Program-made: the position numbers and the translations under genes | Source of the DNA: Apteryx mantelli | Taxonomy: Eukaryota > Chordata > Aves > Apterygiformes > Apterygidae | DNA: 64,000 bases | Assembly (NCBI RefSeq): GCF_036417845.1 | Contig: NC_089978.1 | Coordinates: 128,804,183 to 128,868,182 of the forward strand | Direction: 5' to 3' | Shown here: positions 1 to 11,896 of the stretch, one piece after another | Layout: each line of letters opens with the position of its first letter | How positions within the stretch are numbered: position 1 is the stretch's first letter | Notes under the pieces: model-generated | What the model was told of the DNA's origin: nothing | What the model saw: only the letters and a program-made list of their open reading frames with translations | The model's database searches: none

Positions 1-19
1 CAGAGATGCCATCCAAGAG

Positions 20-1640
20 CTCTCTGGAACAGACTAAAAGTTCATCCAGCCTGGTAATCTGTCTCCAGCAGTGGCTGTAAGCAAACACCCAGGAAAAGAG
101 TAATACATCTGTTAGCTGGGAGTACTGAGAGCTACTAGTGCCTACTAGTATCTCTTGCTGGCCCTTAGCTCTTCTTCTAGAAGAGAAGATAAACAGTTGA
201 TACTGATCTACCCTCTCTATGACATTCATGATTTTGTAAACCTCTCTCATATCCCTCCTAAATTGTCTGTTTTCTAGGCTAGAAGGCCCTAACCTAGTCT
301 ATTGTTTCTTAGAAGCCACTCCACATAGTGGTCATCCTTGCAGCCTGTCTCTGGGTCTTTCCTATTTCTGTTGCATCCTTTTCGGAGCTGTGGGCCAGGT
401 CTGCATGCAGCGCTCCAAGGATAGGCCAATTGGTTTTCTGTTCTCTGTTTTAGTCTCTCTTATTTTCCTAGTAATTTCTAACATTTGATTTGGGTGGGTT
501 TTTTTGGCTGCTGGTGAGCACTGAACTTCCCTTTCATGGAACTGTCTCTTCTAACCCTAAGGTCTCAATCCCATGTGGCAATGGCCAGCTCAGAGCTCAT
601 TTTGTATGTGAGATGAGGATTGTTCTTCCCCATGTGCGTCACTACACTTCTATCTATGTTGAATTTGATCCCTTATTCATTGCTTAGTCGCTTGGTGTCA
701 GGGCCCTGAGAGCAAAAATAGGCTGTAATTGCTCTCACCAGCCTCACCTGGGCCCTCCACTCACCCTGTGCCTGTTGGTCTGGGAGCTCCACATGAGCTC
801 AGATCTGGGCCTTCAGTCCTGGTCTGAGCTGCATCATAGGTGTGCCTGTCTCTGGCCCTGTCTCCTGGATGGACCTCAGACCTATATTGTAGTCCAGTCT
901 CTGGCCCTGTCTCCTGCTGCTCCTGACCGGACCTGCATGGATCCTGGGCCTGATTCGTCTCCATGCCATGGCTGGGACTGTCAATAGGATGGTCCCCCAT
1001 GTTATCAGCCCCCTGCTCTGCCTACACTACTTGGATACTATGGGACTGTGCCCTGGTTGGTGAGGGCACTACCTCTGTCTGTGCTGGGGTCACTCTTGAC
1101 TATCAAGTCATTCTCCACTGCAAAGCAGCCCTGCTCTTGCTGCTCCCTGACACTCGGTCTTGTACATGCTCAGTTCATCCTCTTCAGTTCTTTACAGTTA
1201 TCCCTTAAATTTGTATTATCAGCAAATTTCTTCACTGCATTGCTCACCACTCTCCAGATCTTTTAGAAGTGTGTTGAACAGCACGGGTCCCAGCACAGAT
1301 ACCTATGGAACATCACTGGTGATCCTTGTTCACTGACCATTTGCTCCTACCCCATATGGAAGCATCCTATGCTTCCTGTCTGTTAACTAATTGTTTATTC
1401 ATGCAAGGATTTTTTTTTTTCTTAATTTTTGGCTGCTTAACTTCTCTAAGCTTTTGGTAAGGGACTTGTCAAAAGCCTTTTAGAAATCCAGGTAGACTGT
1501 ATCAACTAGATTATCCTTTTCCACATGTTCATTGATTCTGTCAAATAACTCCAAGAGGTTTGTAAAGTGGGACTCCTGTTTAACAGATGGAATCATGATT
1601 ATCTCTACAGGATGCAGCAATTACCTATACAGAGGATCCA
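20..1640 (-). mobile_element. Ancient CR1/L3-type LINE fragment, reverse orientation
   Basis: The plus strand reads the complement of an old amniote CR1/L3 LINE. Words such as CAGCAGTGGC, TGTAAACCTCTCTCATATCC, GTTGAACAGCACGGGTCCCA and CTTGTCAAAAGCCTTTTAGA match the 3' end and reverse-transcriptase region as I remember it. It is heavily diverged with no intact ORF. A solo LTR (696-1152) interrupts it, and homology resumes just after. The edges are approximate. Confidence 0.7.
696..1152. mobile_element. Solo LTR nested in the old LINE
   Basis: 457 bp bounded by a perfect 8-bp inverted repeat, TGTCAGGG...CCCTGACA. It is flanked by a 5-bp near-perfect target duplication (CTTGG at 691-695, CTCGG at 1153-1157). 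LINE homology continues on both sides, so this is an insertion. It contains a 20-bp exact repeat (848-867 and 897-916) that could be an enhancer pair. No TATA box or AATAAA is clear enough to orient it. No internal retroviral sequence remains. Confidence 0.72.
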
Positions 1641-3816
1641 GTGGCTACCTATTTGTGCTGAAATCTTTCAATAGGAGAGGAGCCATATAGTATGTTATTA
1701 ATTAAATGGGGCTTGGATTATCTCTTTTACAAATGACACAACTTTTAGCATACAGCTGAAGATTAGCAATTGATAACAGAAGAAAGGAATGTCTGGTAGC
1801 AGGATTCACAGATGATTTGGGACCAGTATGCCCAAAGGTAGGAAGCCATTTGAGTAGAAAGTAATCATATGCACTTGGAGACCTCTTTAAAGAAAGCCAC
1901 TGCTGGGAATTCCTAAAAGCTTTTAAATGCACTGCACTGCAATGGCAATGCCACCGCTTAGATGTATCCCTCCATAAAACCAGCAAGATGAGTAACTAGC
2001 TTCCTGCCTACCATGAGAATTTGATAACAGAACGGTCCTCAGTCTGTTAGAAATAGGAGTAAGCATCAATTAATGCACATGTGAGCTAATTTCCAGACAG
2101 AGGCCCGAAAGAAACTAGGAATGGCTGGTGAAGTGATGTAAGTTTTACCAATGCTCATACTTGTTCTTCTGAGAGGAAAAAAGGGAAGCCACTTCTCATG
2201 CATCCCAAAATATCAGTATGAATTGAGTGCCCAATATAACATCATATATAAAGATACTCAAATCTTCAGTTCATCTTATGTCATGGAGTTCAGGAGCTTA
2301 TTGCAGAATGCATCAGAGCTGTTGAGACACAGAAGAATGTCTCTAGGCAGAGACAGATGTTGCTTACCACACAAATATGATTGTATAGATAGGAGGGACT
2401 TTATGTCCAGCAAGATACATATATGGGGATGAGGAGCAAAAAGAGACAATGAAAATACAAAACTTCCAGATGGGGAGTGGAGCAAACTGGGAACAGATTA
2501 GTGGCATAATTGTGGGTAAATGCACTTAAGTTAAATTAAAGTGGTTAAAATTGCAGGTATACAATGTGTCTTTCACTGGGGTCTTAAGTAAATACAAGGG
2601 CTGGTATGATAAACAGGCAAGAAAGGCAAAGTTTGAAAATTTCCTGTACAAGCAAGCTAAAGATGTATGAAATCATAACCAAGACACCTTGTCAAGGTTA
2701 AGTTTTGCTCAGCATAGAAGAGGCAATTTTACTGGGAGTTGAGCTGATGTCTATGGGGCCTGGAGCTTTCTCTATTAGCACCGCCTTGCTGTGGCATGAT
2801 TGCTGTTGGTCACACAATGCGCTAGGCTGTACCGCATTCATACCACAGGGCATCTAGCTCTCATCTAACCTGTCCTTGGGATCAAAGCTACAGGCTTTGA
2901 TCAGATAAATCCTTGTCATGTAAAGGAGAAAGGGACAGGCACCAGAGCAGCAATGTGCTCAGCCACCCACTATAAGCACACAGCTTGAACATGAAATGTA
3001 ACACCCAGCATGCCCTCAACTGAGCTCCAGTCAGCAGAGGAGAAGCACAGTGCACTAGGTGACCACTGTGACCAGCTCAGAACAGTGCCTCCCCAACTGA
3101 ACAAATCACAGAGTTGTCTCTTGTTTTCCTCCTGAAAGGTGGAGCCTTTTTTGGCTGTCCTGATATTTTCTCCTTTACTTTTTTTTCCAAACCTTTGTAT
3201 ATACCAAGGTAGGAAACCCAGAAGACAATAATTTCCACAGTAGCGAAGACATGATGACTCATGAAACAAAACAAGGTAGTGGTGGTAAAAATGAGTGTTT
3301 GTGCAGGGATGTGTGCGTATATAAGGAGGGAGAGGTTTTGAAGGGCCAATGAAAGTATATTAATTGTGTAAGCAGAGCACAGTATTTGAACTTGGGTTTG
3401 CTAATTCAGATTGTGTTTGGGAAAGTACTAAAGCAGAGTTTCTCAGCAGGGTACTTTACAGCATAATGTGCAGGGAGGTTAACACTATCCTGGTCTGACT
3501 AAAAGCAGAGGGATCCAAGAATGCTTAAAAGTTGCCATATCCAGCACCAGTTGATGTCAAGACAGGAGAGCAGATAAATCCTGGTTCTCCAGTGTCCTTC
3601 CTAATAAATCTACACAAGTAATTTTGAGATCATGGTCAACTTTTCAAAGTGCTACAGGAAAGCAGATCATGAATCATCATAGTAGCGCCTTCAGGGAATG
3701 CTTAATTTCATATTTCCTTTAGGAGTAGGCACAACACCTAAAAATCATGAAAGACCCAAGTGTGTACACTGGATACAACCTTATAATGCAAGCTGGATAA
3801 TGGAGGGGAAGTAGTG
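1641..3816. other. No gene recognised
   Basis: 2.2 kb without a supported exon, RNA gene or recognisable repeat. The ORFs here (up to 99 codons) have no family features. Confidence 0.5.
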
Positions 3817-3817
3817 T

Positions 3818-5613
3818 AGCATACCTCGTTTTATTGCGCTTCACTTTATTGCGCTTCGCAGATACTGCGTTTTTTACAAATTGAAGGCTTGTGGCAACCC
3901 TGCATCGAGCAAGTCTATTGGCACCATTTTTCCAGCAGCATGTGCTCACTTTGTGTCTCTGTGTCAATTTTGGTAATTCTCGCAATATTTCAAACTTTTT
4001 CATTATTATTATATCTGTTATGGTGATCTGTGACCAGTGATCTTTGATGTTACTATTGTAATTGTTTTGGGGCACCACAAGCTGCGTCCATATAAGATGG
4101 CGAACTTAATCGATGTTGTGTGTGTTCTGACTGCTCCACTGACTGGCTGTTCCCCCATCTCTCTCCCTCTCCTCGGGCCTCCCTATTCCCTGAGACACAA
4201 CAATATTGGAATTAGGCCAGTTAATAACCCTGCAATGGCCTCCTAGTGTTCAAGTGAAAGGAAGAGTCGCACATCTCTCATTTTAAATCAAAAGCTAGAC
4301 ATGATTAAGCTTAGTGAGGAAGACATGTCGAAAGCCAAGTCAGGCCGAAAGCTTGGCCTCTTGTGCCAAACAGCTAGCCAAGTTGTGAATGCAAAGGAAA
4401 AGTTCTTGAAGGAAATTCAAAGTGCTACTCCAGTGAACACATGAATGATAAGAAAGCAAAACAGCCTTATTGCTGATATGGAGAAAGTTTTAGTGGTCTG
4501 CATAGAAGATCAAACCAGCCACAACATTCCCTTAAGCCAAAGCCTCATCCAGAGCAAGGCTCTAACTCCCTTCAATTCTTTGAAGGCTGAGAGAGGTGAG
4601 GAAGCTGCAGAAGAAAAGTTTGAAGCTAGCAGAGGTTGGTTCATGAGGCTTAAGGAAAGAAGCCGTCTCCATAATGTAGAAGTGCAAGGTGAAGCAGCAA
4701 GTGCTGATGTAGAAGCTGCAGCAAGTTATCCAGAAGATCTAGCTAAGAGAACTGATGAAGGTGGCTACACTAAACAACAGATTTTCAATGTAGACGAAAC
4801 AGCCTTCTATTGGAAGCAGATGCCATCTAGGACATTCATAGCTAGAGAGGAGAAGTCAATGCCTGGCTTCAAAGCTTCAAAGGACAGGCTGACAGCAAGA
4901 GACCTAGAACTGACAGCAAGAGAACTACAATTAGAAGTGGAGCCTGAAGATGCGACTGAATTATTGCAATCTCATGATAAAACTTTAACAGATGAGGAGT
5001 TGCTTCTTAGGGATAAGTAAAGAAAGTGGTTTCTTGAGATGGAATCTACTCCTGGTGAAGATGCCGTGAACATTGTTGAAATGACAACAAAGGATTTAGA
5101 ATATTACATAAACTTAGTTGATAAAGCAGCAGCAGGGTTTGAGAGAATTGACTCCAATTTTGAAAGAAGTTCTTTGTGGGTAAAATGCTATCAAACAGCA
5201 TCGCGTGCTACAGAGAAATCCTTTGTGAAAGGAAGAGTCAATCGATGTGGCAAATTTCATTGCTGTCTCATTTTCAGAAATTGCCACAGCCACCCCAATC
5301 TTCAGCAGCCACCACCCTGATCAGTCAGCAGCCATCAACATCAAGGCAAGACCTTCCATCAGCAAAAAGATTACGACTCGCTGAAGGCTCAGATGATGGC
5401 TAGCATTTTTTAGCAATAAAGTATTTTTTAATTAAGGTATGTACATTTTTTTAGACATAATGCTATTGCACACTTAATAGACTACAGTATAGGGTAAACA
5501 TAACTTTTATATGCACTGGGAAAACAAAAAATTTGTGTGACTCGCTTTATTGCGATACTAGCTTTATTGCGGTGGTCTGGAACTGAACCCGCAATATCTC
5601 TGGGGTATGCCTG
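3818..5613 (+). mobile_element. Tigger1-like DNA transposon (pogo/Tc1-mariner), internally deleted
   Basis: About 1.8 kb. The left end reads GCATACCTCGTTTTATTGCG, with the outermost bases altered. The right end is the reverse complement, ...GGGTATGCCTG, followed by TA, the Tc1/mariner target dinucleotide; TA also precedes the left end. The internal sequence matches the mammalian Tigger1 consensus closely, as I remember it. The autonomous element is about 2.4 kb, so roughly 0.6 kb is missing. The non-coding leader and the AT-rich 3' end are both present. Confidence 0.88.
4235..5403 (+). pseudogene. Broken Tigger1-like transposase remnant
   Basis: The transposase frame starts at ATG 4235 but hits TAG at 4244 and TGA at 4442, stays open from 4445 to 5017, stops at 5018-5020, then continues in shifted frames to EGSDDG-stop at 5403. 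It keeps the CENP-B-type DNA-binding helix region ([15 protein letters not shown]) and the first catalytic Asp ([10 protein letters not shown]). After KASKDRLTA it jumps to the ELELEVEPED-like C-terminal part, so the rest of the DDE/D catalytic core is deleted. A short [16 protein letters not shown] duplication sits at the junction. It cannot encode an active transposase. Confidence 0.85.
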
Positions 5614-5892
5614 TATCTCCTTTTCTTCATACACTCTCTAATTGCCTTCCCTCTTAAGAGTGGAAGATTCAGATTTCCCAAGTGCTCTAGAAAGGACTGA
5701 CTGGTGCTACAAATGGAAACTTTCAATAAACAGAAAGGCACTCTATGTGTTTGTTGGCATCTGAGGCTTGAAACTGTCCTAGTGTTAGTCTTGAAGCTAT
5801 TCATGATGTTATAGGTGAAAGTGGTAGGTTGAACAAAAGGTAGGAGAGAGGAGCAGGTTGGCATATGTAGAAGCAGGGCAACTGCTAGCAAT
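5614..5892. other. Spacer between the DNA transposon and a CR1
   Basis: 280 bp with no recognised feature. Confidence 0.5.
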
Positions 5893-6508
5893 TGGAAAAA
5901 GGAAATGGTATCCTGGGGTGCATCAGGAAGAGTGTTGCCAGCAGGTTGAGGGAGGTGATCCTCCCCCTCTACTCAGCCCTGGTGAGGCCACATCTGGAGT
6001 ACTGCATCCAGTTCTGGACTCCCCAGTACAAGAGAGACATGGCACTACTGGAGCGAGTCCAGCGAAGGGCCACAAAGATGATTAGGGGACTGGAGCATCT
6101 CTCTTATGAGGAAAGGCTGAGAGAGCTGGGCCTGTTTAGCCTGCAGAAGAGAAGACTGAGAGGGGATCTTATCAACGTATACAAATATCTAAAGGGAGGG
6201 TGTCAAGAGGATGGGGCCAGACTATTTTCAGTGGTGCCCAGCGACAGGACGCAAAGCAATGGGCACAAACTGAAACACAGGAAGTTCCATCTGAATATGA
6301 GGAAAAACTTCTTTATTGTGAGGGTGACAGAGCACTGGAACAGGTTGCCCAGAGAGGTTGTGGAGTCTCCTTCTCTGGAGATATTCAAAAGCCGCCTGGA
6401 CACACTCCTGTACAATGTGCTCTAAGTGACCCTGCTTGAGCAGGGGGATTGGACTTAGATGATCTCCAGAGGTCCCTTCCAACCTCAACCATTCTGTGAT
6501 TCTGTGTG
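5893..6508 (+). mobile_element. 5'-truncated CR1 retroposon (avian LINE), plus strand
   Basis: Covers the 3' end of a CR1 element: the C-terminal part of the ORF2 polyprotein (about 177 open codons, 5892-6425, with the family words [20 protein letters not shown] and [10 protein letters not shown]), a short 3'UTR, and the octamer-like tail ATTCTGTGATTCTGTG. The absence of the endonuclease and most of the reverse transcriptase is the usual 5' truncation. No target duplication was identified. Confidence 0.93.
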
Positions 6509-9500
6509 AAACTGAAGCTTGAGCTATGGGAAAAGGGGAAGCTAAAACAGACAGCATTTAGCAGAGAGGACTCAGTGCACAGCAGGACTACAGAGGCAAT
6601 CAGCACTGGAGAAACAGAGCCTTGGGGTCAGGTCTGAACTGTACTGGCAGAGCTGAGAGAGGATGGCAATCTGGAGTAGTAAAGATTGAAATGCAAAGGT
6701 GGAGGAACTTTATGTGTTCCCAATCTGAGTTATGTCTTACCCATCCAGACCATCCCTTCCTCTATCTCCCAGTTTAATTTCTGAGGAATAGCTGTGAACA
6801 CACCTCTGTTTACATTCCTTTACAACTAGAAAATAAAAATGTAGTTTTGCTCTTGTTACCAAAAGGCGATTTTGGTGACACTTTGTTGAGGGCTGTTCAT
6901 GAGTTTAAACAACAGTCTTCAAAACACTGACACACCAAAGCAAATCTTTTGACGGGTTTCAGAGTTTAAATGAGTATCATGAGTCTTGAGGTCATTGGTA
7001 TCAATTGGTATCATGAGTCTTCCAGCTTTGTTTCTGACATGGGTTCCTGTTAAATGGACAGAGGCATTTGTTTTACCCATTCATTTTCTGGGAACTCAGC
7101 TGAATTTCAGGAACTCATCTTGGATTTCAGTGTGTACAGTCTTCCAGTGTCTGCATTCCCTAAGCCTTTGATCAGATCAAGCAGGTTTGCATCTTGGTGG
7201 ATCTCATAAACTAAGCAGCCTGAGGTAGTGTCAGTATTTAAATATAAGGACCCTGTTCTGGTTTTAGAGGTATTGCCTTTCAATATTGTAAATATTGTAA
7301 TATTTCCTCTCTTTTAAGTGGGAAATGTCATGGGAGCTCTATAACAAGAGCCAGCTGTCTAGATGTACCCAGTTTATAAAGTATGCTTGTCTTCAGCTAC
7401 CCTTGCATTGCTCCAGGCAAGGTGGCTCTTAAGTGATGGTCTTCTCCCTCCTTTGCACTGACTGTAATGCCCCCAGGTGGTGATGTTAGGATGTGTCACA
7501 TTGCTGGGAAATAATGCATTTTTGATGGAAGAAGTCCTGGCTACTTGTGGCTAATGGACATTTCAGTGTTGGAAACCTTTCAGGATTGTGGCCCCATTAC
7601 CCTGACAAACACGCTAGTTACATGATGTCCACTGAAGCCCAACAGTTTCTGGAGGACGTGAGGGTCTCAGTTTCTGAGCTAGCCTGTCCTGCAACCCTTG
7701 TCTGTTCTGCCCACATAGCAGAGTGACTGCTTGCTCTGAAACAGAAGGGGAATCACAAGCAGAGCAAACCAGGAAATGGATATCTCTGATGATCAGAGTA
7801 TAAAAGATGGTGTTGCTAATGCTTGGGGTAATAAGACAGTTAAAGTCAGAAAAACCTTGACTTTTCCAGTGATGAGAGAATGAGGCAGCTGGGTAAAAAG
7901 CCAGAGAGCAGCAGCTGGGCCAGTCACCATGTCCCCATATCCCAGGGAAGGAATATGTGAAAGGATGCAGCTCTGGGTCTCATGCTATGAACAGAGCTTG
8001 AGGGGTAACAGATCTTTACAAGGGCTGGAGACAGCCAGGGAGAGGGAAAGAGAGGCTGCTGGGTATAGCTGTTCCCCCATCCTGCAGTTGTTGCTTTTTC
8101 TTGTAACAGGTAATGTGGTATTCATTTCCTTCTAGAACTGATTTTCTCTTCTAACACAGACTGTCATTCTGTGTTCTTGAGTCTCTTTATTCATCCTTCT
8201 GGAACCAAATAATCTTTTGGAAGGGCAGTTCCTTTAAGGAACCACTAACATCCATAGTATTGCAAGCAAGCTTCCTCTGCCCCTCCTGGGAAAAACCCTT
8301 GGCCTTGGCAGTAGAAGTGTCATTGAATCTGCTGGTGCTGAGCAGAGACGTCTTCTTGCAGGTGGTGGTAACATTCACAGAGATGGCTGGGTATTTCACT
8401 TGAAAAATAACAGCCTCTATGGGATGAAGGACAGCCTGGCTTTTACAAGAATATCTGACACCTTGAACTTCATCAGGTAAGCATTATTAAAATCTTGTGA
8501 AGTCCTTGTAAATTCTACTACTGCTCTGCCTAAGAGTTTTCCCTAGTAGCCCCTTTCAACAAGAAGCCCAAAACCATGAAGAATTATCATCTCTGCACCC
8601 AGGGGAAAACTGAGGGCCAGCTGCTTTGGCGGTTCAAACCAAGGGAATACTGTTTTCAACAGAGCTAGTTCATCTGAAGAACTAGCCCTCAAACAAGTGA
8701 CCTGAGGATCAGAGTAGGTTTATTCCTTATGGAGTTATGAAGAGCTACTAATTTGACTGTATAGCTCAGTTTATTGAGACCATATCCCATACCTACATGT
8801 GGTGCCTTTTGCTAGTAGTGAAAAGTGAAGCTCAAGTAGATAACATGTAAATACACGTGAAGGAACAAGATCAGGGAATTTATTTTATTTCTCTAAACAG
8901 TAATAACATGCACGCATGATCCCAGTGCATTTACCATAACATAGGAAGGCCACAATTAGCACTTAATACTCTTTAATAAATATGCTAATTAATCTAGGCA
9001 ACAGCAATCAGTGATTGCACAGATAAATAACAAACTCAACCAGTCAGCAGTATGAAACAATAACAATGAAACAATACATCAGTTCTGCTTTTCCATTTTA
9101 AGATTGAATTTGGTCATCCTTCCCTAATACCCTAGAGAACTCTTCTTCAAACATTGCACATACATTTGGCTGTCAAAGGAGTCTGTATTTCTTTATTTTA
9201 TATTTATTGCTGAACTGGGAAAAAGGTCTTATTTTGGGAAGAGAGGGCTGTGAGAAAGGGAAAAATAAAATTAAATTATGGTCTGAAAATTTATAATGTC
9301 TTTTTTGGTCAGGTTTGTAATTCAGGAAGGCTTTGAAATAAACACATTAAATGTAGGTATTCAAACCTGAATGACTCAGATAAATCAAAGCCATAGAGGA
9401 AACACTTCGAGCACTCAGTGACTGGCTTTGAAGGTTAGTTACAGTGATGGATAGGCTGTCAAAGCTAAGCAGCAGGTTACTCTCCCTACATGGCAGCTCA

Positions 9501-11639
9501 TTTTCCTCCCAGAGGTTCAGTTTCTCCATGGGGTATACATCCCTATTTTCGCATCTGAATGTTAGCTTACTCCTTGCTCTAGGCTCTGATTTCCTTGCTT
9601 AGAGAGTTAGCTAATGTACTACAGGCTAGAATCAAAGTGCAAGTCAAGCGATAGACCATGTAGACAAGGACACCTAGGCTTGAGCCCCAAGTTAGTAGGA
9701 CTAAATATAACTTTTAAGCTATCTTCCTCTCAGTCATTTAGGCCCTGTGCAGTTGCCAGTTTGCTCTCTGCCTTGGGGACCCCAAGAATCCAGTAAAACA
9801 CCCGCAAAGGTTCCTCACACCTTTGCCTTGATCCCCACTTGAGAACAGGACCTGCCAAATATCTGTCAGTGATAATGCTTGCTCTAACAATAGTATCTTG
9901 TTCAAACAGGCCCCACACTGTTGTTTAAAGCCTGCCTTCTTCACACTTCCCATTTTGACAATCCACAACCACACAGCCCAAATGTAAAACACACCTGCCC
10001 TCGAGCACCCTCCTTCCACACAGTTGTGTTCTTAGGGTTAAATATTAACCAGCAACAGCTCAAATAGGATTTGGAATTATTATTTCAGTAAATGTATAAA
10101 TACTAAAAGGAATTTCCAGGGGAGGAGGTATAGTTGTACAGCTTTTCTTAAGCCCCTCCAAAGTTGCAGAGAAGCTGCAGCACTGAACAGCAGGCAGGAG
10201 CGCATGCATCTGTGAACTCATGTGGTGTGCTGACGTTGCCTTCCTCCTCTGCCTATTTCAAACACATGGCCCATCACAGGGACAATGCTGGATAAGGGAT
10301 CTCAAGTTACAGTTAGCCTGACAACAATATGATATACGGTTATCATAAAGATTGTACTCTCCTTTCTGAGCTCTCAGGAGTGGAAAACACCAGAGCCATG
10401 TGGCTGTTGTAGTTGTAGCTTGATACCTCTGTGATGGAAACGCTTTAATCAGCTCTGTGGTCTAGTTTGCCCTGTATCATTAGAGATGCCTAATATATAC
10501 TGTTTCTTGAAAACTTATGTGACAAAGAATGCCTGCTGCTGCCGTTAGACTCTTCTCGGCAGAAGGCAGCCCTATTATGACTTGTTGCTGACCTTTGATT
10601 TGAATAGCAATATTTAGCAAGCAAATATTTAAGAACATGTCATTAAACAAGGAGGCACAGCTTTACCATGGGGAACTCTAGCAAGGAGTGCTGCTGAGAT
10701 AGGCCCACAGTGTGCAAAGGAAGGGACGAACAGCCTTCTTCCCCTCCTCTCCCTCCCCAGCAGAGCAGCCAGCCGTGACCATGTACCCATGTTGCCTCAG
10801 CCTCCCCTGGAAGGGAGAGACAGTTAGACCCCAGCAAGGCCAATGCTGCTCTACCAAGCAAGGCCCGTCACCAGCATGGCAGGAGTTTTAAAACCATGGA
10901 GGGCTGGCTATAGCTGTTTCACTGCCACAGGCAAAATAATTGTGGCCACCCCCCCACATTCATATTGCCTACTGCTCCAATAAGGCAAAGGGTGTGTGAC
11001 AGGGAGGCTGCCTTTCCAAACTGGCTGCCCACAGCGACTGCCCAATGTGACCAGAGCACGGGCCGGCCCTGGGGAACTCTCTCTAACCACTAGTGGCTGG
11101 GAGCTATGTACTGACGAGTCTTCAAGAAATTAATTAGTTTAGGTCAGGTGCAGCAATAGGCTGAGAGGATATTTTCCCCTCTGGAGTGGCCCAGAATTAG
11201 CTCAGTTGGTTAGCTTATACTTAGATACTTGCATCTAACAGTATTTTTTCTGTTGGATTTTTATAGTTTTGTCTCTTCTTTTTTAAAGGTGAAAAATAAT
11301 CAGTCTTAAAATAAAAAAAAAATAAATAAAACCCTGAAAGGAATTATCTATAAAAAGAGAAAATCCTTACCAGGTTGCCACCACAGCAGAAAACCCAAGC
11401 CACAGAAGGCACAGGGCAGGCTTCCCTTTTCCGAAGCTACTCAGAGGTTAACCAGGGTCTGTAAGCAAACAGCTTAGAGAAGGAACCCGGCTTAGTGCCT
11501 GGGTGTCTAAGGCTGTCCCAGGGACTGCCAGCCTAATGCCCTTCCAGCAGCCCCTCCCAAAAGCAATGATATGCAAATAGAGGCAGCCCTCCACCTCTCC
11601 GGCTCGGACAGGAGCCCATTGGGAGGAAGGACTGGGCCT
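6509..11639. other. Intergenic region left of the sPLA2 promoter
   Basis: 5.1 kb with no supported exon, RNA gene or recognisable repeat. The ORFs present are short and lack domain features. Confidence 0.5.
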
Positions 11640-11646
11640 TGACTCA
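11640..11646 (+). promoter_or_regulatory. AP-1 consensus upstream of the sPLA2 TATA box
   Basis: A perfect TGACTCA lies about 55 bp upstream of the TATA box. A second perfect copy is at 11773-11779 in the predicted 5'UTR. Two copies this close to a TATA promoter suggest Fos/Jun-responsive expression. Binding is inferred, as short motifs occur by chance. Confidence 0.4.
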
Positions 11647-11700
11647 GGCTCAGAGAGATCACAGAGGAGGGTGTTTCACTTTTATGCACACACTCACACA

Positions 11701-11710
11701 TATATATAAA
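11701..11710 (+). promoter_or_regulatory. TATA box of the sPLA2 gene
   Basis: TATATATAAA lies about 145 bp before the start codon, which predicts transcription starting near 11,735 and a 5'UTR of about 120 nt. No other TATA-like word sits closer to the ATG. The start site itself is inferred. Confidence 0.65.
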
Positions 11711-11772
11711 CCCTGGAGCAACAGTCCAGGAAGATTGTTAAGTACACCCACGCTTTGGTTCACTTGGCAGCG

Positions 11773-11779
11773 TGACTCA
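11773..11779 (+). promoter_or_regulatory. Second AP-1 consensus, in the predicted sPLA2 5'UTR
   Basis: Perfect TGACTCA, about 65 bp downstream of the TATA box and 75 bp before the start codon. Confidence 0.35.
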
Positions 11780-11853
11780 GTGCAGCACTGGTGGGAGACC
11801 CGGCTGCTAAACCAGAGCGTGCGGGAGAGCGTGTGTACGAGAGAGATCTTCCC

Positions 11854-11896
11854 ATGGACTCACGCCTACTGCTGCTGCTGCTGCTGCTACAGGCAG
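11854..11896 (+). CDS. PLA2G10: sPLA2 exon 1 coding part (signal peptide)
   Basis: ATG at 11854 is followed by eight Leu codons, six of them a pure CTG run, then Q-A and a split codon. The donor is gtgagt at 11897. An upstream in-frame ATG (11791) would put 21 charged residues before the hydrophobic core, so the downstream ATG is preferred. Confidence 0.88.
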
